DNA from: Maricaulis sp.
Lineage (GTDB): Bacteria > Pseudomonadota > Alphaproteobacteria > Caulobacterales > Maricaulaceae
Direction of reading: 5' to 3'
Length of the DNA stretch: 45,981 bases
Assembly (NCBI GenBank): GCA_002692855.1
Contig: NZMJ01000021.1
Coordinates: 11,535 to 57,515, forward strand
A program made the translations under genes and the position numbers. Of this stretch, positions 41,570 through 45,981 are shown in pieces. Positions within the stretch are counted from its first letter, which is position 1, and every line of letters starts with the position of its first letter. The notes beneath the pieces were generated by a model, which saw only the letters and a program-made list of their open reading frames with translations, did not search any database and was not told the DNA's origin.

Positions 41570-42004
41570 ATGCCGCTGCATCTGATCAAGCTGTGTGTCG
41601 GGGTCGAGTCTGTCGAAGACCTTGAAGAGTCCCGCGACCGGCGCGTGGCCTTGCGCGCATCGCGCGGCGAGCCCGCCGTCTCGCGCCATGTGACGCGGAT
41701 GACGCCGAAGCGGCAGGACGAGGTTCTGGACGGCGGCAGCCTCTACTGGGTTATCAAGGGCGTTATCCAGTGCCGCCAGCGGATCGTGTCCCTCGACGAG
41801 GTGTTCGATGCGGACGGCACCCGCCGCTGCGCTATCGTGATGGATCCCGAGATCGTCCGGACGGCTCCCTCCCCGAAGCGGCCATTCCAGGGGTGGCGGT
41901 ATCTGAAGGCCAGCGATGCGCCGATGGACCTGACCGTGGCGACCGGCGGCCTGGAACTTCCCGACGAATTACGCCGCAAGCTGATCGAGATCGGGGCCTG
42001 GTAA
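41570..42004 (+). CDS. DUF1489 family protein
   Basis: A 144-residue cytoplasmic protein conserved in alphaproteobacteria: 'LIKLCVGVESVEDLEESR', 'HVTRMTPKRQDEVLDGGSLYWVIKGV' and 'PKRPFQGWRYL'. The function is unknown. Its stop codon is immediately next to the stop of panC on the opposite strand, with no base between. Confidence 0.9.
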   Translation: MPLHLIKLCVGVESVEDLEESRDRRVALRASRGEPAVSRHVTRMTPKRQDEVLDGGSLYWVIKGVIQCRQRIVSLDEVFDADGTRRCAIVMDPEIVRTAPSPKRPFQGWRYLKASDAPMDLTVATGGLELPDELRRKLIEIGAW

Positions 42005-42871
42005 TCAGGCCGGGTGTGCGGCCACGTTGTCGATGAGCCGCGTGTCTCCGAGCCGGATCGCGGCGAGGATTCGCGCCGGGCGGTCGAGCACCGGGCCGGG
42101 CAGGGCCGACAGCGTTTCGGCGCAGCGCACCTCGATATAGTCAACCAGGTCAAAGGCGCTTTCGGCGATCATGCGGGCCGTATTGAGCGTCCCGGAGATC
42201 GGTTCGCCCTTTTCCAACGCCTCGGCGCAGGAAAACAGCAATGCATTCAGGCGCACGGCGCGGACCCGGTTTTCCGGCGAGAGATAGACATTGCGCGAAG
42301 ACAGGGCGAGGCCGTCGGCTTCGCGGACGACCGGGCCGGGGATGATGTCGACATCCAGGTCCAGATCGGCCGCCAGCCGGGTGATGACAAGCAATTGCTG
42401 GTAGTCCTTCTCGCCGAACACGGCGCAGTCGGGCCTGACCTGCGTGAACAGCTTTGTGACCACCGTCGCGACACCATCAAAGAAGTGCGGCCGGAACCGG
42501 GTTTCGAGCTCCTGCGACGGTCCGCCGACATGTACCGATGTGGCGAACCCGTCCGGATACATTTCCGGTCCGTTGGGCGCATAGAGCAGGTCGCAGCCGG
42601 CCGCCGCGAGCCTGGCCGCGTCATCGGGCAGTGTCCGGGGATAGGCACCGAAGTCCTCGCCCGGGGCGAATTGCTTCGGGTTCACGAAAACACTGGCAAC
42701 GGTCTTGTCCGCGCGGCTTTTCGCGATGTCGATGAGGGAGATATGCCCGGCGTGCAGCGCGCCCATCGTCGGGACGAAGCCGACGGTTTTGCCGTCCGAC
42801 TTCCAGCCGGAAACGATGGCACGCAGGTCTGCGACGGTGTGGACGGTCGGGATCGGCAGGGTTTCGCTCAT
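42005..42871 (-). CDS. panC: Pantoate--beta-alanine ligase
   Basis: Joins pantoate and beta-alanine with ATP, the last step of pantothenate synthesis. The 288-residue product has 'GFVPTMGALHAGHISLID' (HxGH-type nucleotidylyl-transfer motif), 'VFVNPKQFAPGEDFGAYPR', 'FGEKDYQQLLVITRLAADL' and 'ADGLALSSRNVYLSPE' (KMSKS-equivalent region). ATG 42871 begins the family N-terminus; an upstream frame to 42907 lacks homology. Confidence 0.95.
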   Translation of the reverse strand: MSETLPIPTVHTVADLRAIVSGWKSDGKTVGFVPTMGALHAGHISLIDIAKSRADKTVASVFVNPKQFAPGEDFGAYPRTLPDDAARLAAAGCDLLYAPNGPEMYPDGFATSVHVGGPSQELETRFRPHFFDGVATVVTKLFTQVRPDCAVFGEKDYQQLLVITRLAADLDLDVDIIPGPVVREADGLALSSRNVYLSPENRVRAVRLNALLFSCAEALEKGEPISGTLNTARMIAESAFDLVDYIEVRCAETLSALPGPVLDRPARILAAIRLGDTRLIDNVAAHPA

Positions 42872-42935
42872 GCAAGGGCGTGTAAGTGGCTGCCGAACGG
42901 GAGGCAAGAGGCGCGACTCGCGCTAGAGGGGAAGA

Positions 42936-43508
42936 ATGCTTCGCACGGTCCTGATTCTCGCATCCGTCCTGCTCATCCCGGCCTGTGCCACAACGGGCGG
43001 CCATAGTACGCCGGCGCAGCGTCCGTCGCCCGCTGTCGCGGATCATCCCGATGCCCGCCTCGCCATCGCCATTGCGGCGGAACTGGAAGCGCGCGCCGCC
43101 ACCGGGACCGCACTCGCAGGTCCGAGACCTCAGATGGAGGCCCTGGCCGCCGCCCTGTGGTCGCGCAATGAAGCCGAGCCTGCACCGGAAGCAGAACCGG
43201 AAGAGATCATCCCGCCTGGCCGCAGCCTGCTTTACGGCGTCCACATCGCCTCCTACCGGACACAGGATCATGCAATCCAGGGCTGGCGGACGATGCAGGA
43301 CCTGCTTCCGGGTGTGCTGGGTCCACTCGAAGCGCGGGTCGAACCGGCCGATCTCGGTGAACGCGGCGTCTATCTTCGCTTGAAGGCGGGGCCGTTCACG
43401 ACACCCGAGGCGGCGCAGTCGGCATGCCGGTCCTTGAGCGAAAGCGCAATTTACTGCCAGGTGATGGCGTTTTCCGGGGAGGCGCTGGTGACGGACGCGG
43501 AAAATTAA
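42936..43508 (+). CDS. SPOR-domain lipoprotein
   Basis: A 190-residue protein with a lipobox signal (MLRTVLILASVLLIPAC), a proline/glutamate-rich spacer (about 80-95) and a C-terminal SPOR-like domain: 'LYGVHIASYRTQDHAIQGWR', 'VYLRLKAGPFTTPEAAQSACR' and 'IYCQVMAF'. SPOR domains bind denuded peptidoglycan at division sites. It sits next to mipZ and a SPOR-carrying D,D-carboxypeptidase. Confidence 0.8.
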   Translation: MLRTVLILASVLLIPACATTGGHSTPAQRPSPAVADHPDARLAIAIAAELEARAATGTALAGPRPQMEALAAALWSRNEAEPAPEAEPEEIIPPGRSLLYGVHIASYRTQDHAIQGWRTMQDLLPGVLGPLEARVEPADLGERGVYLRLKAGPFTTPEAAQSACRSLSESAIYCQVMAFSGEALVTDAEN

Positions 43509-43578
43509 TCTCTGCGCCCCTTGCTTTATCGGATACGCAAATACCCTATCTTGCCATCACGCTCCCTGAAGCCCGGAC

Positions 43579-44466
43579 ATGATGAACGACACGGCGCGAC
43601 CCATCACCAGCGGTATGAAGCTGCCCGGACGCGGTTCGGGCCAGCCTGCGCATGTCATTGTCATCGGCAATGAAAAGGGCGGCGCCGGCAAGTCGACCGT
43701 CGCGATGCATCTGGCCGTGGCCCTGATGCGGATGGGGCGTGTGGTCGGATCGATTGATCTCGATGTCCGGCAGCGGTCGTTTTCGCGCTATCTGTCCAAC
43801 CGCAAGCGCTGGTGCGAAACGCATGGCGCCGATCTGCCGACGCCGATCGAGGAAATCCTCGAGCCGAGCGCGGAGCGTCATCTCGACCGGGCCGAGGCGG
43901 AGGAGACGGAACGATTCAAGGAGGCGATCTCGCGGCTGCGCGGCCAGTGCGACTTCATCCTGATCGACGCGCCGGGCAATGACACGCATTTTTCACGCCT
44001 CGCGCACGCTGCCGCGGACACCATCATCACGCCGGTCAATGACAGCTTCATCGACTTCGACCTGCTGGCCGAGATCGATCCGGACACATTCCAGGTCGGG
44101 CGACCTAGCTTTTACGCCGAGCTGGTCTGGGACTGCCGGAAGAAGAAGGCGCAGCGCGAGAAAAAATCGATTGACTGGATCGTGATGCGCAACCGCGTCT
44201 CGATGCTCGATGCGCGCAACAAGCGGCGCGTGGGCGAGGGGCTGAAAAAGCTCTCGGAGCGGATCGGCTTTCGTCTCGCCCCCGGCTTTGCCGAGCGCGT
44301 GATCTACCGTGAGCTGTTTCCACTGGGGCTGACGCTGCTGGACCTGACCGAGGACGGTTCGACCATTCCGTTCACGATGAGCCATGTGGCGGCGCGGCAG
44401 GAATTGCGCGACCTGATCATCATGTTGAAACTTCCAAGCCTGACCGGCGAACGCATCCCGTTCTGA
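43579..44466 (+). CDS. mipZ: Division-site ATPase MipZ
   Basis: ParA/MinD-family ATPase that forms gradients from the poles and blocks FtsZ assembly there, setting mid-cell division. The 295-residue product has the deviant Walker A KGGAGKST (33-40), 'VGSIDLDVRQRSFSRYLSNR', 'CDFILIDAPGND' and 'VNDSFIDFDLL', and a C-terminus with 'RVIYRELFPLGLTLLDLTED' and 'MSHVAARQELRDLI'. These match Caulobacter MipZ closely in pattern. A possible promoter lies in the AT-richer 70 bases upstream, but I could not fix its elements. It is followed after four bases by the DnaJ-like gene. Confidence 0.94.
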   Translation: MMNDTARPITSGMKLPGRGSGQPAHVIVIGNEKGGAGKSTVAMHLAVALMRMGRVVGSIDLDVRQRSFSRYLSNRKRWCETHGADLPTPIEEILEPSAERHLDRAEAEETERFKEAISRLRGQCDFILIDAPGNDTHFSRLAHAAADTIITPVNDSFIDFDLLAEIDPDTFQVGRPSFYAELVWDCRKKKAQREKKSIDWIVMRNRVSMLDARNKRRVGEGLKKLSERIGFRLAPGFAERVIYRELFPLGLTLLDLTEDGSTIPFTMSHVAARQELRDLIIMLKLPSLTGERIPF

Positions 44467-44470
44467 CGCG

Positions 44471-44911
44471 ATGCCATTTCTTCTCGCCGGTCTCGTCCTC
44501 ATCATCGCTGCCTGGTTCGGTCTGCGCGCTTTCGCGCGCATGACGCCGCAGCAGGCGCGCAAGTGGAGCCGTGTCGTGATGGGCGCCGGCGCCGTGGCGT
44601 TCGGCGGATTGATGACCCTGCGCGGACTGGCGGTGTTCGGTGTGCCGCTGGTGGGTGTCGGGCTAGGCCTGCTCGGGGTTGCCTTTGGGGTGCGCGCGAA
44701 GCCCCGGCGCGGCAGCGCTGCGAGTCCGCCAACATCTTCGATGAGCCGCGCGGAAGCGCTGGAAATTCTGGGACTGAGCGAGGGCGTCGAAGACGACGCC
44801 ATCCGCGCTGCCTATCGCAGCCAGATGAAACGCAATCACCCCGACACAGGCGGATCACCCGCGCTTGCGCGGCGCATTCGCGATGCGCGGGACGTCCTGT
44901 TGAATGACTAA
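44471..44911 (+). CDS. Membrane-anchored DnaJ-domain protein
   Basis: A 146-residue protein with two N-terminal membrane helices (about 3-20 and 36-70) and a C-terminal J domain (about 92-146): 'EALEILGLSEGVEDDAIRAAYR', then HPD in 'KRNHPDTGG', then 'RIRDARDVLL'. It should recruit DnaK to the membrane, and the layout resembles Tim14/DnaJ-like proteins of alphaproteobacteria. It lies four bases behind mipZ and is probably in the same operon. Confidence 0.88.
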   Translation: MPFLLAGLVLIIAAWFGLRAFARMTPQQARKWSRVVMGAGAVAFGGLMTLRGLAVFGVPLVGVGLGLLGVAFGVRAKPRRGSAASPPTSSMSRAEALEILGLSEGVEDDAIRAAYRSQMKRNHPDTGGSPALARRIRDARDVLLND

Positions 44912-44928
44912 GGTGCGCTGAGGCGCGG

Positions 44929-45981
44929 TCAGGCGTCCGGAGACACCGCAAAGCAGGCTTCGCTGCGGGCAGCGAGCAAGCGGCACACGCTGCGCGCCGT
45001 ATCGGCATCGACACCTTCAAAGCGGGCGCGGAAAAGGCGGCGGCCATTGGTGTCGACCGAGGGCGTCGCGAGTTGAGCGTTCGACAGGTCCGGTGCGAGG
45101 CCGCGAACCGTCTCGAGACGGGCGAGGGCGGCGGCCTCGCCGGTATAGGCGCCCACCTGGATGGCCCACTGGCCGGCGGGCGCGGGATTGGCAATGCGCT
45201 GCACTGCGGGTTCGGCGGGAGCCGGCGCGGGGAGGTCTGCGAGCCGGGTCGTTTCGACCGGCTCACTCGCCGGTTCGTGCGTCGGCGCCGGACCGTCGTC
45301 CATCACCACCCGCAAGGCCGGCATGTTCTCGGCATCGCCCTGGGCGACCGGACCGTTGAGATCGAGTTGCGCGATCTCCATCGCAATCGTGTCCTGCATG
45401 CGGATCGGGTTCATTCGGGGCAGGATGTCGTTCGCGGCGACCAGGATCTGCTCGCGGCGCGCGAAGGAGCGGAAGGCGGCATTGACCAATTCTTCGGCAT
45501 GCGCGTCACGCGAGGCGGCGGTCGGGCCGCCCATCACGACCGCGACGATCCGGTGGCCGTCGCGTTCGGCCGTGACAGCGATGTTGAAGCCCGAAGCGCG
45601 GATATATCCCGTCTTCATGCCGTCGACGCCCGCCACGCGTCCCAGGAGATTGTTGTGACCGCGCCACGTGCGTCCATTGTGCACGAAGCTGCGTTCCTGG
45701 AAGTAGTGAAAGTATTGCGGGAAATCGCGGTGCAGAGCGATCGACAGGCGAGCCATGTCGCGCGCCGTGGTCATCTGACGGCTATTGGGCAGTCCTGATG
45801 CGTTGCGGAAAGTGGTCTGCGAGAGGCCAAGCGCGCGGGCGCGTGTTGTCATCTGCGCGGCGAAGGCTGCCTCGGTGCCACCGAGATGCTCGCCCACGAC
45901 GACTGCAATGTCGTTGGCGCTGCGGATCACAAGGGCCCGAATGGCGGTCTCGACATCAATCGTGTCGCCGCTGGCCACACC
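44929..45981 (-). CDS. D-alanyl-D-alanine carboxypeptidase with C-terminal SPOR domain (N-terminal part outside the window)
   Basis: Penicillin-binding protein that trims peptidoglycan pentapeptides in the periplasm. About 350 residues are visible; the signal peptide and the SxxK active-site serine lie beyond the window edge. Seen are the SxN motif in 'VIRSANDIAVVVGEHLGG', 'FRNASGLPNSRQMTTARDMARL' and the KTG motif in 'VDGMKTGYIRASGFN'. A proline-rich linker follows, then a C-terminal SPOR domain ('GQWAIQVGAYTGEAAALARL' to 'RSVCRLLAARSEACF'). The SPOR domain suggests action at the septum. It converges on the DnaJ-like gene. Confidence 0.92.
   Translation of the reverse strand, partial: GVASGDTIDVETAIRALVIRSANDIAVVVGEHLGGTEAAFAAQMTTRARALGLSQTTFRNASGLPNSRQMTTARDMARLSIALHRDFPQYFHYFQERSFVHNGRTWRGHNNLLGRVAGVDGMKTGYIRASGFNIAVTAERDGHRIVAVVMGGPTAASRDAHAEELVNAAFRSFARREQILVAANDILPRMNPIRMQDTIAMEIAQLDLNGPVAQGDAENMPALRVVMDDGPAPTHEPASEPVETTRLADLPAPAPAEPAVQRIANPAPAGQWAIQVGAYTGEAAALARLETVRGLAPDLSNAQLATPSVDTNGRRLFRARFEGVDADTARSVCRLLAARSEACFAVSPDA

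Overview
The window is about 46 kb of GC-rich DNA with tightly packed genes, many overlapping or nearly overlapping. It comes from an alphaproteobacterium of the stalked or dimorphic Caulobacterales/Maricaulales type (Hyphomonadaceae or Maricaulaceae-like). The pointers are an SpmX-type muramidase-membrane protein, the MipZ division-site ATPase, a short FliN-like protein, an ATP12 chaperone gene, secY-adk-rpsM-rpsK-rpoA-rplQ without rpsD, and CtrA-like TTAACCAT boxes. I cannot name the genus from sequence reading alone.

Layout. 1-3.7 kb: end of the ribosomal protein/secretion cluster (secY 3' part, adk, rpsM, rpsK, rpoA, rplQ), with an internal promoter before rpsM and a strong terminator after rplQ. 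3.7-11.8 kb: housekeeping genes on the + strand (DegP-type protease, rarA, a PIG-L deacetylase, crcB, an RluC-type pseudouridine synthase, a HAD phosphatase, an ATP12 chaperone, a 2OG-Fe(II) oxygenase), with one VOC-fold protein on the other strand. 11.8-15.8 kb: a region rich in palindromic repeats around a small GIY-YIG nuclease, pccB, a DUF302 lipoprotein and a fatty acid desaturase. 15.8-22.1 kb: a beta-propeller protein, two membrane proteins (one a K+ channel), pccA, and three tandem DUF805-like membrane proteins. 22.1-27.3 kb: lipB, a FliN-like gene, tRNA-Leu(GAG), mgtE, a kelch protein and spmX. 27.3-39.5 kb: a scattered leucine/isovalerate catabolic set (ivd, mccB, liuC, mccA) with unrelated genes between. 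39.7-46 kb: a JmjC/cupin-like protein, DUF1489, panC, a SPOR lipoprotein, mipZ, a membrane DnaJ protein and the C-terminal part of a D,D-carboxypeptidase with a SPOR domain.

How the genes fit together. Isovaleryl-CoA dehydrogenase, methylcrotonyl-CoA carboxylase (MccA/MccB) and methylglutaconyl-CoA hydratase carry leucine carbon to HMG-CoA; HMG-CoA lyase is not in the window. PccA/PccB convert propionyl-CoA to methylmalonyl-CoA. SpmX, MipZ, the SPOR proteins and the D,D-carboxypeptidase belong to polarity, division and wall metabolism.

Most notable observations: (1) this SpmX keeps the complete phage-lysozyme E-8-D-5-T triad; (2) two 69-bp inverted-pair repeats and single arms of the same family surround a GIY-YIG nuclease gene and sit exactly against stop codons; (3) an unrecognised pair of tandem small membrane proteins shares an H-x3-D-x3-P-x6-PF-x-LPPV signature and has a CtrA-type box in front; (4) a DUF817 membrane gene is embedded in the leucine-degradation operon. 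No stretch longer than 300 bases lacks a gene. The largest gaps (15534-15779, 35118-35346, 39528-39717, 13893-14080) hold repeats or hairpins, described below. No CRISPR array, integrase, transposase or prophage was seen.
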